Assembly (NCBI RefSeq): GCF_000834635.1
Contig: NZ_JXQV01000002.1
Location: 5,001-69,000, forward strand
DNA from: Agrobacterium tumefaciens
GTDB lineage: Bacteria > Pseudomonadota > Alphaproteobacteria > Rhizobiales > Rhizobiaceae
Length of the DNA stretch: 64,000 nt
Direction of reading: 5' to 3'
Positions 33,777-43,028 of this stretch are shown here, piece by piece. Numbering within the stretch: position 1 is the stretch's first letter; every line of letters begins with the position of its first letter. The notes under the pieces are model-generated. The model was not told the origin of the DNA, searched no databases, and saw only the letters and a program-made list of their open reading frames with translations. Made by a program: the position numbers and the translations under genes.

Positions 33777-35012
33777 ATGACACATCAAGCTTTAACATCA
33801 TCCGACCTCGACAACGGTGACAATAACGCTGCAACCCCGTTGGCACAGACGTCGCATGGACCCAGGGCAGCCTGGGGAGCCGTCTTTTCAATGGCCTTGT
33901 GCGTGGCCGTTTTGATTGCGTCTGAGTTCATGCCGGTGAGCCTCCTCTCACCGATTGCAACCGAGCTGGGCGTGACGGAAGGTCGTGCCGGCCAGGCAAT
34001 CTCGATCTCCGGGGTCTTTGCTGTCTTGACCAGCATTTTCGTTGCGGCACTGGTGCGCAGGTTCGACAGGCGGATCGTGCTCGCGACATTTTCGTTGATG
34101 CTGGTGCTCTCGGGAGCGATCGTCACGTTCGCCCCTGACTATACCGTCCTGATGGTTGGGCGGGCTATGCTCGGTGTCGCTATCGGCGGGTTCTGGTCCA
34201 TGTCGACCTCGATCGTCATGCGGCTGGTACCGGAGGATTCCGTTCCCAAGGGCCTTGCCATGCTAAACGCAGGCAATGCCATTGCAGCGACGATATCCGC
34301 GCCGCTGGGAAGTCTGCTCGGGAGCTATATCGGCTGGCGCGGCGCATTCTTCACCGTCGTCCCTCTGGCCCTTGTCGCACTGGTTTGGCAGTGGATGAGC
34401 CTGCCGTCGCTTCCACCCCGCCGCCACGAGGGTTCGTCGAATGTCTTCAGGCTGCTCGCCCGGCCTCAGGTTGCCATTGGCATGGCCGCGATCATGCTGC
34501 TTTTCATGGGTCAATTCGCCCTGTTTACATATCTGCGCCCATTTCTGGAAACCGTCACCGCGGTCTCGATATCGACGCTCTCGCTCCTGCTTCTTTTGAT
34601 GGGTCTGGCAGGCGTCGCGGGCACCACAATCGTCAGCCAACTGCTGCACAAACACCTCTTCCTCATTCTGGGCACGATCCCTCTCATCATGGCGATCCTT
34701 GCCGTGGGATTGATCGCGTTCGGATCGTCTCCCGTCGTGACGGCCATTCTACTCATCGGCTGGGGCCTGTTCAGCACGGCCGCTCCCGTCGGCTGGGGCA
34801 CGTGGCTCAGCCGCACCATGCCTGACGATGCGGAGGCCGGCGGCGGGCTGCAAGTCGCAACCATCCAGCTTGCCATCACGCTGGGCGCTTCGATCGGCGG
34901 CGTGCTGTTTGATGGCTACGGCTGGTGGACCGCTTTCCTCTTCGCTGCAGGGCTGCTTGTTGGCTCGTTCCTGCTCTCCATCACCGCATCGCGTTTCTCG
35001 ACACGCCCATGA
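33777..35012 (+). CDS. MFS transporter, DHA1 family
   Basis: A 411-residue, 12-segment major facilitator of the drug:H+ antiporter-1 (AraJ/YdhP-like) group, expected in the inner membrane as an exporter. It has the early motif IASEFMPVSLLSPIATELGV, the loop 2-3 motif RRFDRRIVL, VGRAMLGVAIGGFWSM in segment 4, and the loop 8-9 region. ATG 33777 is chosen; the in-frame start at 33732 lies in the promoter. It heads a rightward run with a hydrolase, an SDR, a CMD-cupin and a cyclophilin-like gene. A related exporter is encoded at 61782. Confidence 0.9.
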   Translation: MTHQALTSSDLDNGDNNAATPLAQTSHGPRAAWGAVFSMALCVAVLIASEFMPVSLLSPIATELGVTEGRAGQAISISGVFAVLTSIFVAALVRRFDRRIVLATFSLMLVLSGAIVTFAPDYTVLMVGRAMLGVAIGGFWSMSTSIVMRLVPEDSVPKGLAMLNAGNAIAATISAPLGSLLGSYIGWRGAFFTVVPLALVALVWQWMSLPSLPPRRHEGSSNVFRLLARPQVAIGMAAIMLLFMGQFALFTYLRPFLETVTAVSISTLSLLLLLMGLAGVAGTTIVSQLLHKHLFLILGTIPLIMAILAVGLIAFGSSPVVTAILLIGWGLFSTAAPVGWGTWLSRTMPDDAEAGGGLQVATIQLAITLGASIGGVLFDGYGWWTAFLFAAGLLVGSFLLSITASRFSTRP

Positions 35013-35079
35013 ACCGTCACGGCGGTCCTTCCAGGCAATGCACCCAAGTGAATTCCAGCTCATCACCATTCACGGAAAC

Positions 35080-36189
35080 ATGCAGATGTTCAATCAAGAT
35101 CAAGACGACACGACAACACAGAAAACCGCCATGGACCGTCGCAGCCTGCTCAAGATGACAGGCGCTGGCGTCGCTGCCCTAGGGGCGATGTCTATTTTCG
35201 ACGCAAAAATTGCAAAGGCTCAAGACATGTCCAACGGCGCCTCCAATTTCTACACCAGCGATAAGGTGACGCTGCAGAAGGTCGCATTCAAAACCCAGTA
35301 TCAGACAAATGTCGCCGGCAATCTTTTCCTGCCCAAGAACCTCGACCAGGCGTCGAGGAACCCGGCGATCATCGTTGGCCACCCAATGGGTGCGGTCAAG
35401 GAACAGAGCGCCAATCTTTACGCCACCAAGATGGCCGAACAGGGTTTTGTCGCGATGTCCATCGATCTGCCTTTCTGGGGCGAAAGCGAAGGACAATCGC
35501 GCAATCTGGTTTCTCCGGAAGCCTATGCCGAAGCCTTCAGCGCCGGCGTCGATTTCCTCGGCTCGCATGCCTTCGTTGACCGCACCAATATCGGTGCCAT
35601 CGGCGTCTGCGGCAGTGGCAGCTTCGTTATCAGTGCGGCCAAGATCGATCCGCGCATCAAGGCGGTCGCAACCGTCAGCATGTACGACATGGGCGCTGCT
35701 TTTCGCGATGCATTGAACAAATCGCAGACGGTCGAGCAGCGCAAGAAGTTCATCGCCACTGCCGCAGAACAGCGCTGGGCCGAGGCAGATGGCTCCAATA
35801 TTCAGTACATCGGTGGCACCACACTGGAACTGACGGCTGATACGGATCCAATCCAGCGTGAGTTCTATGACTTTTACCGGACGCCTCGCGGTGAATTCAC
35901 GCCTGCAGGCGTGGCAAGGGAGACGACGACCAAGCCGACCCTGAGCAGCAGTGTCAAATTCATGAATTTCTATCCGTTCAACGACATCGAGACGATCTCG
36001 CGCCCGATGCTGTTCATTTCCGGAGACCAAGCCCATTCGAAGGAATTCAGCCAGGATGCTTACAACCGGGCGTCCGAGCCAAAGGAACTGGTCTGGGTCA
36101 AGGGAGCCGGCCACGTCGATCTATATGACCGTGTCGACCTCATCCCGTTCGACCGGATTGCCCAATTCTTTGAACAGCATCTGGCGTAG
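35080..36189 (+). CDS. Tat-exported alpha/beta hydrolase
   Basis: A 369-residue alpha/beta hydrolase. The N-terminus has a twin-arginine motif (MDRRSLLKMTGAGVAALG) and a cleavage region near AKAQD, so it is probably exported folded to the periplasm. The fold is visible as PAIIVGHPMGAVKEQSANLY, a nucleophile-like GVCGSGSFVISAA, an acid in LFISGDQAHSKE and a His in VKGAGHVDLYD. The nucleophile elbow has Gly-x-Cys-Gly-Ser-Gly, unlike the plain G-x-S-x-G. The family is often annotated as dienelactone-hydrolase-like or DltD-like; the substrate is unknown. ATGs at 35038, 35086 and 35131 are alternative starts. Confidence 0.85.
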   Translation: MQMFNQDQDDTTTQKTAMDRRSLLKMTGAGVAALGAMSIFDAKIAKAQDMSNGASNFYTSDKVTLQKVAFKTQYQTNVAGNLFLPKNLDQASRNPAIIVGHPMGAVKEQSANLYATKMAEQGFVAMSIDLPFWGESEGQSRNLVSPEAYAEAFSAGVDFLGSHAFVDRTNIGAIGVCGSGSFVISAAKIDPRIKAVATVSMYDMGAAFRDALNKSQTVEQRKKFIATAAEQRWAEADGSNIQYIGGTTLELTADTDPIQREFYDFYRTPRGEFTPAGVARETTTKPTLSSSVKFMNFYPFNDIETISRPMLFISGDQAHSKEFSQDAYNRASEPKELVWVKGAGHVDLYDRVDLIPFDRIAQFFEQHLA

Positions 36190-36278
36190 GCAAATCCATC
36201 GCAGGAAGTGGCTATTTGCAGCGGGGCTTGCCGCTGCCACTGCCCCGTATCTGCCTCCCTCTCTAAAGGAGACCTGAA

Positions 36279-37025
36279 ATGACCGACAACATCGCCGGCA
36301 AAACCATTGTCATCACCGGAGCCTCAAGCGGGATGGGAGCGGCGGCCGCCCTTCACCTAGCCGCCAAGGGCGCAAATGTTGTCCTCGGTGCGCGTCGTGC
36401 CGACCGCATCAATGCACTTGCCGCCGAAATCATCGATGCTGGTGGCCACGCCACTTCTGTCACGACCGATGTGACGAGGAAGGATGACCTGCGGACGCTG
36501 GTGGACACTGGCGTGGAAATCTACGGACCGATCGACGTGCTCATCAATAATGCGGGCATCATGCCACTCTCTCCGCTGGATAGGTTGAGGGTTGATGAGT
36601 GGGACCAGATGATCGACGTCAATCTCAAGGGTGTTCTCTACGGCATTGCCGCAGCACTACCGCACATGACAGCCCAGAAATCCGGCCACATCATAAACGT
36701 GTCCTCCGTTGCAGGCCACAAGCTTTTCGGCGGCTCGGCTGTGTATTCAGCGACCAAGTTCGCCGTGCGGGCGGTGTCCGAGGGACTAAGGCAGGAAATG
36801 GCTCCGTACAACATTCGCACCACGATCATATCTCCGGGCGCTGTCAAAACGGAACTCCTCGAACATATCACTGAGAAAGATGTGCAGAAAGCGAACCAAG
36901 ACTATGTTGGCCAAGTCGGCGTGCCAGCCGAAACCTTCGCCCGGATGGTCGCCTTCGCGATCAAAGAGCCTGAGGATGTTGCGATCAATGAGATCCTTTT
37001 CCGTCCCACAGCTCAGGAACTTTAA
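36279..37025 (+). CDS. short-chain dehydrogenase/reductase (SDR)
   Basis: A 248-residue classical [11 protein letters not shown] cofactor motif (residues 12-19), [11 protein letters not shown], catalytic Ser in INVSSVAGH and YSATKFAV (Tyr-x-x-x-Lys). It has an acidic/basic pattern (GARRADR) typical of NADP preference. AAAGGAGACCTGAA precedes ATG 36279. It lies between the exported hydrolase and the CMD-cupin gene on the same strand. Relatives act on small ketones, aldehydes or sugars; the substrate is not visible. Confidence 0.92.
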   Translation: MTDNIAGKTIVITGASSGMGAAAALHLAAKGANVVLGARRADRINALAAEIIDAGGHATSVTTDVTRKDDLRTLVDTGVEIYGPIDVLINNAGIMPLSPLDRLRVDEWDQMIDVNLKGVLYGIAAALPHMTAQKSGHIINVSSVAGHKLFGGSAVYSATKFAVRAVSEGLRQEMAPYNIRTTIISPGAVKTELLEHITEKDVQKANQDYVGQVGVPAETFARMVAFAIKEPEDVAINEILFRPTAQEL

Positions 37026-37103
37026 ACCTTGAGCCGCAGACCGTCCTAAGGGCCGCATTCACGACGGCCCCGAAGTTCATGACAGTAATTGAAGGATACC
37101 CAG

Positions 37104-38294
37104 ATGAAGAACATTGCCGCAAGCATTGCCATCTCGGCTCTCGCCGCAACAGGAGTGGAAGCCCAGGAAGAGCGAAGAAGGGTTGCTCCTCCAGCCGTCT
37201 ACACGGTCGCACCGGGGCTTGGCCATTTCACGGATGACGTACTGTTCGGTGAGGTTTGGGAGCGAACCGAACTTGCGCCTCGCGACCGCAGCCTGGTTAC
37301 CCTTTCGGCGATTGTGTCTACCGGTAAAACCGAGCAGATCGCTGCTCATGTGAGCCGTGCTCTAGATAACGACGTGAAGCCCGGCGAGATCGGTGAGCTC
37401 ATCACGCATCTAGCGTTCTACTCGGGCTGGCCGAATGCAATCTCTGCCGTCACAGAAACAAAGAAGGTCTTCGATGAGCGCCAGATTGCACCTTTGAGCA
37501 ACAGCGAAGCGACACGCATTGAATTGGAAGTCGCAGCCGAGGCCACTCGAAAAGCGACGGTCGATGCCGCCGTTGCGCCGACAGCGGCGGCGCTGGCCGA
37601 CCTTACCAACCGTGTGCTGTTCGGAGACTTGTGGCAGCGACCAGATCTTTCAGCGCGAGACCGGAGCCTCGTGACGATGGCCGCGCTGATCGCGGTTGGT
37701 CAGCCGGAGCAATTGCCGTTCCATGCCAACCGCGCGATGGATAACGGCTTAACGCAGTCAGAAGCTTCCGAAATACTGACACATGTTGCATTCTACTCTG
37801 GCTGGCCCAGAGCCATGTCCGCGGTACCTGTCCTAAAACAGGTTTTTGAAAACAGGAATGGAATTGAAATGAGCGCTCCACAGGCAAACATTACGATCAC
37901 TCCCGCAGGAAGCAGTGCTGCGCCAGCGCCTGCTGAGTACTTCACAGGCAGCGTCCATATCTCAGGCCGTTATCACGCCGACGCTCCTGCGCGCATTGGC
38001 GGCGCCACGGTTTCCTTCTCGGCTGGTGCTCGCACTGCTTGGCATACACATCCTCTCGGGCAAACTCTGTTCATCGTGAGCGGGCACGGCTGGGTGCAGA
38101 AGGAAGGTGAGCCAGTTCAGCAGGTCGGCCCAGGAGACGTTGTCTGGATTCCCCCGCTGATCCGGCATTGGCATGGCGCCTCGGCTAGTGAGCCGATGAG
38201 CCATTTCGCCGTGGCCGAGGCGCTCGACGGAAGCGCTGTCACCTGGATGGAGAAGGTCTCCGACGAGGACTACGCCAAGGGCGCCGCAGAGTAG
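37104..38294 (+). CDS. secreted fusion: two carboxymuconolactone decarboxylase-like domains plus cupin
   Basis: A 396-residue protein. It has a signal peptide (MKNIAASIAISALAATGVEA), then two CMD/AhpD-like domains (about residues 35-125 and 155-250). Each has the pattern R-DRSLVT followed by the QIAAH or QLPFH region and LITHLAFYSGWPNA/LTHVAFYSGWPRA. A C-terminal cupin follows (about 285-385) with WHTHPLGQTLFIVSGHGW and GPGDVVWIPPLIRHWHGA, whose His residues would bind a metal. The CMD CxxC of AhpD is not present, so peroxidase activity is unlikely. ATG 37104 follows GAAGGA. Exported lactone or quinone chemistry is only a guess. Confidence 0.88.
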   Translation: MKNIAASIAISALAATGVEAQEERRRVAPPAVYTVAPGLGHFTDDVLFGEVWERTELAPRDRSLVTLSAIVSTGKTEQIAAHVSRALDNDVKPGEIGELITHLAFYSGWPNAISAVTETKKVFDERQIAPLSNSEATRIELEVAAEATRKATVDAAVAPTAAALADLTNRVLFGDLWQRPDLSARDRSLVTMAALIAVGQPEQLPFHANRAMDNGLTQSEASEILTHVAFYSGWPRAMSAVPVLKQVFENRNGIEMSAPQANITITPAGSSAAPAPAEYFTGSVHISGRYHADAPARIGGATVSFSAGARTAWHTHPLGQTLFIVSGHGWVQKEGEPVQQVGPGDVVWIPPLIRHWHGASASEPMSHFAVAEALDGSAVTWMEKVSDEDYAKGAAE

Positions 38295-38366
38295 AACCAA
38301 AACTATCGCCTGCGGGGTGGATGTCCACTCCGAGCTTACATGCAAAATCGAAACGGAGACGAACAC

Positions 38367-38777
38367 GTGCCTAAGACAATATTGGCCTCTGCTGTCGTCG
38401 CACTAGGATTGACAGGACCTGTCATGGCTCAAGGAAGCATCCGGATTTCCTCAGCGTGGGGAGAAGTCACCGCTACCCTCGCCGACAACGAAGCCGCCAG
38501 ATCGCTGGCGCGGATGCTGCCATTGACAATCGAGATGTCCGACCATCTCCGCCAAGAAAAGACGGGAAACCTGCCCTCTGCCCTGCCTGAGCTTACACGA
38601 CAGCGAGACTTCTCGGTCGGCACGCTTGGTCTGTGGAGTGCCGATCATTTCGTGATCTATTATCGCAGTGGACGTGTTCCCGCTCCGGGCATTATCATCC
38701 TCGGGCAGACCACCGGCGATGTTTCGATATTCGACCGCCCAGGGCCCATCACTGTAAACCTGGAAAAGACTGATTAG
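38367..38777 (+). CDS. secreted cyclophilin-like protein
   Basis: About 136 residues. GTG 38367, with GGAGA upstream, starts a signal peptide (PKTILASAVVALGLTGPVMA); an in-frame ATG at 38340 lacks a site. The mature part (IRISSAWGEVTATLADNEAA, then LPLTIEMSDHL, the stretch FSVGTLGLWSADHFVIYYRS and a final GDVSIFDRPGPITV) matches the small cyclophilin-like beta-barrel family (DUF-type, often next to reductases). It is not a proven prolyl isomerase. It is the last gene of the rightward run. Confidence 0.8.
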   Translation: MPKTILASAVVALGLTGPVMAQGSIRISSAWGEVTATLADNEAARSLARMLPLTIEMSDHLRQEKTGNLPSALPELTRQRDFSVGTLGLWSADHFVIYYRSGRVPAPGIIILGQTTGDVSIFDRPGPITVNLEKTD

Positions 38778-39207
38778 GATATCTCAAGCATCGGACCCGT
38801 TTGAAGCAGCTTACCTCAAGCAGCAGGCAAAACGACAGCTGTTGTAGTGTCAATTTCATTTGCGCAAAATGACTGAAGCCATCGTTGCCTAGCTCTTGAT
38901 TGGATGTGAACCTACGGCCGGCGAACGAGATCGGGCTAAGCCACTGATAACATTGATCCATACCGCAATCTCGAGTAAATTCGGTCGAGAAGCTTGCGTT
39001 TACCCTTAGGGGTGATTACAGGATCGCACCACCGATAGGCTCCGGAGCCGACAGCATCCTGCCCATCTTCGTTTTCAACATCTGGGTCGCCATCAGCCAC
39101 GTTCTGCGACTCTATCCGGACATCTCATTGCTGGAGATATTTAGGAGAGAATGGAAATGGGTCGTGGGGCAAGGCGACATGGTTAGTAAATCTTGCGAGT
39201 TTGGAGA
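38778..39207. other. intergenic region at left edge of defence island
   Basis: 430 bp without a supported gene. A minus-strand frame (38749-38961) contains SPISFAGRRFTS, resembling the start of some IS6-family transposases, but the match is only about a dozen residues and the rest does not follow the family. This may be scar sequence at the junction with the island. The 3' ends of the cyclophilin-like gene (rightward) and of the large ATPase gene (leftward) face each other here. Confidence 0.4.
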
Positions 39208-42200
39208 TCAGGCGGATGTTGCTCTACCGTTGAAATCCCGGTCGAGAACTCGCTGAGCGTGAACGTTGTAAGTTGGTGGGTCGTATAGAACCCCGCTTTC
39301 CGAGGGGGCTGTTAGAAAGACGGTCGTACAAGGGAGTCCGGCTGCGTCAAACTTCCGGGAGATGAATTCGGTTTCGGCCCGGTCATGACTGGACATCATC
39401 AGCTGATAGCCCTCAAGTTCCACGAGATTTCTCATAACGTCAACGAAGGCCGCGGCATGTATGATGTCATTGTGCTGTAGAGGGTCATCCAGTAGAAGGG
39501 CACTCCATCTTGACCAGCGATATGCTGTGCTCGCGGCGCACAGAATGCTGAAGCCATTTGCTGCAAGCTGTCCTTCGCTCAAGACCACCTGCGGCGGCAC
39601 CTTTCTCGGAGCGGAGGGAATGTTTTCCAGCTCGTCCCCGTAGTCTAGTTGCATCTCGAAATCAGTCCGGTCGACACGCTTGTTGGCCTTGAATTGAACA
39701 GACGCACCCGGCGTTGAAAGCATGGCGGCGTTAAATTCCAGGATGCGGTCATTGAGAGGTTGGAGCACTTCTCTATTATAGGCTTCCGCCCTCTCGCCAA
39801 GCTTTACTGTGTATCTGTTGACGGCATCTTGAGCGTCTTGCGAAAGCTTAAGGGCAGCTCGTGCGGACACAAGCCTTTCTTGAAGCCGACCGAGGTGCGC
39901 GGAGGGATCTTTCAACCCCTCCTCGTCGGCGGCAATCAGCATCTGCTGAACTACGGCCGCCAGCTCTTCATCGAGCAATAGGTCTTCATTGTCCCTGGAA
40001 AGGTGCCTAAGCCGATCGGCAAGAACCGAAAGTCCACCGGAGGCTCTGTTCGCGTCAGCGACTGCCGTCTCCAAGACAGCCCGATCAGGATTGCTAGCGA
40101 ACCCAAGATCTCCCCATTGTTTCACCAGCTCTTGAGCCGCGGCGACGGCATTTTTCCGGGAAAGTTCTGCAGTCGCATATTCCGCCTCCCGTATGCCCAG
40201 TTGTTCTTGTTCAGATGATGCGGCAGCTTGAGCATTTGTGGATATACCTTCAAGTCCGGTCAGCGTTCGTTGGGCCTCGTCGAGCTCCTTCCGCCTGACA
40301 TCCAGAAGACCACCAACTTCTTCGAGAGACGGTTCAGGCAGCCCGCGCGCCGCGATGCGCTCAGAACAGTCTCTGTGGTCGTTAATCATTGCTGTCAGGC
40401 GAGTATTTTTGGTCGAAATGAGTGTCTCTATCCGTTCGATCTCTGCTGATAGCGTCACGCGTTGCTGCCCAGCTGTCAAAACGGCTGGCTGTTTGTCAGC
40501 GAGCGCCAATTGCGAGACTCGAGCAGCGGCAGTCGCCTCGGCATTGCGCAGCTCTGCAAGTCTTGCAAGGTCATCATCTTCCGTGGCCTTCAAACGCTGG
40601 CGGAGGGTCTCTGCGAGCGTTGTGAAGCTCTCTCGCGCCACCACAACATTCGGCTCGAGCAAGGCGGGGCGTCCAACAATTGCCGCGAGATCTGCGATTT
40701 GCCCATCAATCACAGCGATTTCAGTCGTCAATTTCTCGACGCGTTCTGCCATGAAGGCGACACGAGCATCGCCAGACTTTGCAGCCTCGCTTGCTAGGAT
40801 TTTGAGTTGTCCAGGAGCAAAGTGTGTATGGCAGACCGGGCACGCTTCGTCGGTTTCGTGAATATGGTTTGCAACTGACGCAACGGCGCTTGCGATCGCG
40901 CTCGCATGACGTTCGGCCTCGGCGCGTTCGCGTTCGGCGGTGGTCTGCTCCGCAAATCGCGTGTCACGAAGCGAGATCGTCGCATCAAGCGTGCTTTGCA
41001 CTTCAGCCGCGTTCGAAGTCGCGGTGGCAAGCTCGGCTTCCTGAAGACGCAGGTTGGCAAAGAGGTTCGTGAGCTGTCGAGCTGTTTCTAGGTCAGCTGC
41101 CACCTGAGTGACGGTCGTTGAGAGCTGAGCGAATTCGTTTGTTGCCGTTGCATTTGCAGATATAATGGAATCCGCATCAGCAAGCTGCTTCTGACTCTCG
41201 GCGAGCGCGGTGGTATGTAATTCGAGTTCACCGCGCAGCGTTTCAATCTGAGTTGCCAGCTCGGCGCGGCGAAGCAGGTCGACACGTGTGGATTCCAAGA
41301 GACCGATCGCGCCGCCAAGGGCAACTATGACAGCGGCCTGCGCTGTCGCGGCATCTCTTGCAGCGGTCGACCGCTCCTGCGCGTCAGCAGTCGCTTTGCT
41401 GGCTTCGGCCAATTGCTGCCTGGCGCGCAGTAACGTTGGATGATCCTCGGAAGTGAGTGCCTGCTGGACCTCATAACGAGCTATCAGATCGTCACATTCT
41501 GCTAATTTTGCCGTACGGTCCCGAATTCGCTCGCGGGCTGTTTCCAGGAGTGCAGCGAGCCTGGCCAGCAACTGAACGCCCGTCTCACCCACCACAACGG
41601 TTGGAGCAAGGCCGGCTACGTTCAATAGTTCCGTCTCTAGCAGGAGCGACCGCGCCCGAACGTCCTCTTCTGTAAGTCGACCAGACGCACGAATCGAAGA
41701 ACGCAAGCGATCGAGACGAGCTTGCCACCCTTGCCAGTCAGCAATATTTTTCTCGATTGCTGTGACCGCCGCCTGTTCAACTTTGATCCGGTTGCCAAAG
41801 GCGTAGGTGGTTGATCGACCACGCAGGCGGGTTCGAATAAGTTCCAGCCGCTCAACACCACTCGGACCCTTAAGAGCGGCCCATTGATCGTCTGCATCAC
41901 GACTTGTGAATCTTTGTCTTTCTGCCTGACCAAGGAAATGGGTCATCGCCAAATGCGTACCGAGATCCGTAACCTGACCTCTTCCTTGGCTAGATAGAAG
42001 AGCCGAAACGTCCGACTCCGACGGGATCTCAATGGCGCTGCGCTGCACCGCCTCTCCCTCAGAAAATTGAAGGGTCACAGCGTGGCTATCGGCTTTCGCG
42101 CCGTTTCGAGTGAGATAGTCAGCATCTGGTATAATGACTTTGCCTGACTTGGATACGTAAGGGGTAAACCGGCGGATTTTGCCGGTCAAAGCCCACTCTA

Positions 42201-42342
42201 TCGCATCAAAAAAGCTGCTCTTTCCGAGCCCATTGGTGCCGGACAACAGCAAGAGGCCAGGGGCTGGTGGCAGAACTACCTGGAAATCTCCAAACGTTCG
42301 GAAATTATGAATGCCGACACTGGAAAGGTAGACGTCACTCAT
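39208..42342 (-). CDS. Rad50/SMC-like ATPase of an ABC-three-component system
   Basis: About 1044 residues. The N-terminal half-ATPase begins IHNFRTFGDFQVVLPP with Walker A SGTNGLGKSS. Long coiled coils follow, interrupted near residue 498 by CPVCHTHF, a zinc-hook-like CxxC as in Rad50. More coiled coil leads to the C-terminal half with signature LSEGQ (near 920), Walker B ALLLDDPLQHND (near 948) and the switch His in MMSSHDRAE. ATG 42342 is chosen because it overlaps the upstream stop by ATGA (42339-42342). In ABC-3C conflict systems such an ATPase is thought to sense altered DNA or nucleoprotein and to license the effector encoded beside it. Confidence 0.9.
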   Translation of the reverse strand: MSDVYLSSVGIHNFRTFGDFQVVLPPAPGLLLLSGTNGLGKSSFFDAIEWALTGKIRRFTPYVSKSGKVIIPDADYLTRNGAKADSHAVTLQFSEGEAVQRSAIEIPSESDVSALLSSQGRGQVTDLGTHLAMTHFLGQAERQRFTSRDADDQWAALKGPSGVERLELIRTRLRGRSTTYAFGNRIKVEQAAVTAIEKNIADWQGWQARLDRLRSSIRASGRLTEEDVRARSLLLETELLNVAGLAPTVVVGETGVQLLARLAALLETARERIRDRTAKLAECDDLIARYEVQQALTSEDHPTLLRARQQLAEASKATADAQERSTAARDAATAQAAVIVALGGAIGLLESTRVDLLRRAELATQIETLRGELELHTTALAESQKQLADADSIISANATATNEFAQLSTTVTQVAADLETARQLTNLFANLRLQEAELATATSNAAEVQSTLDATISLRDTRFAEQTTAERERAEAERHASAIASAVASVANHIHETDEACPVCHTHFAPGQLKILASEAAKSGDARVAFMAERVEKLTTEIAVIDGQIADLAAIVGRPALLEPNVVVARESFTTLAETLRQRLKATEDDDLARLAELRNAEATAAARVSQLALADKQPAVLTAGQQRVTLSAEIERIETLISTKNTRLTAMINDHRDCSERIAARGLPEPSLEEVGGLLDVRRKELDEAQRTLTGLEGISTNAQAAASSEQEQLGIREAEYATAELSRKNAVAAAQELVKQWGDLGFASNPDRAVLETAVADANRASGGLSVLADRLRHLSRDNEDLLLDEELAAVVQQMLIAADEEGLKDPSAHLGRLQERLVSARAALKLSQDAQDAVNRYTVKLGERAEAYNREVLQPLNDRILEFNAAMLSTPGASVQFKANKRVDRTDFEMQLDYGDELENIPSAPRKVPPQVVLSEGQLAANGFSILCAASTAYRWSRWSALLLDDPLQHNDIIHAAAFVDVMRNLVELEGYQLMMSSHDRAETEFISRKFDAAGLPCTTVFLTAPSESGVLYDPPTYNVHAQRVLDRDFNGRATSA

Positions 42343-43028
42343 GATTTGCCCCTTTGTTCCCATGCACGGACGAGCGCCTCTACAATTTCCTCACCCGAGC
42401 GTTCTTCATCCCCCCCGAGGGCGATACTATCAAATTCCTCGGCCGTGTTTCGCGGCAGTCCCGCCGGCGACGGTTCTTCTAGGTCAAGGGTGCGATCACT
42501 TCTCGCGGCATCATCGCCTTCCCAAGGTCGAGCGATAAACGTTCGCCGAACAAATTCTGCAAAGCTTTCATCATCTCGCTGGGGATCACGCGGTCTCAGC
42601 CAAGCCAACTTCCGCGCAACGCGGTCATCTCGCTCAAGAAAAAGCCCGAGTGATTTCCATTGGCGCTCCCATTCCGACCCTCTTGGCCCTATAAGATAAA
42701 GTTGTAGATCGAGACTCTCGTTCGTGCTGAGAAAGGAACGGGCGATAACACACTGATTTCTATATCGGCGCAGAGTTTCCCTGACCGCAGGTAGTGTGGG
42801 CGTTTCCGGGAGCGAGCCAAATATTACCGTGTAGCGGCCAATCTTACATGCCCGGACTTCCGATGGCAGTTCATTCTGGTTGATCGTTGCTGCTTCGCTA
42901 TCCGATCCACTGAAGCGATATCCCGTTAGCTTTGGTTGTGCGATCACTGGCAAGCCCTGTCGTTCCGCATCCTTCGAAAAGCGAGTAACGAAGTCTTCTA
43001 AAGCGTCCGAACTATGTGTTTCGCTCAT
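42339..43028 (-). CDS. middle component of an ABC-three-component system
   Basis: A 229-residue protein between the FAD/NAD(P)-binding protein and the large ATPase, overlapping both genes by ATGA. It has no enzyme motif. The pattern (YTVIFGSLPETPTLPAVRET, a Gln/Asn-Cys region, then LDLQLYLIGPRGSEWERQWK and LFLERDDRVARKLAWLRPRD) is what I expect of the middle component family (MC1 type) of ABC-3C systems, a mixed alpha/beta adaptor linking ATPase and effector. The C-terminal 60 residues are acidic and low in complexity. The call rests mainly on the operon position and length. Confidence 0.7.
   Translation of the reverse strand: MSETHSSDALEDFVTRFSKDAERQGLPVIAQPKLTGYRFSGSDSEAATINQNELPSEVRACKIGRYTVIFGSLPETPTLPAVRETLRRYRNQCVIARSFLSTNESLDLQLYLIGPRGSEWERQWKSLGLFLERDDRVARKLAWLRPRDPQRDDESFAEFVRRTFIARPWEGDDAARSDRTLDLEEPSPAGLPRNTAEEFDSIALGGDEERSGEEIVEALVRAWEQRGKS

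Noticed and set aside
38749-38961. minus-strand frame starting like an IS6-family transposase (SPISFAGRRF)
   Set aside because: Only about a dozen residues resemble the family; the following residues do not, and no terminal inverted repeat is seen.
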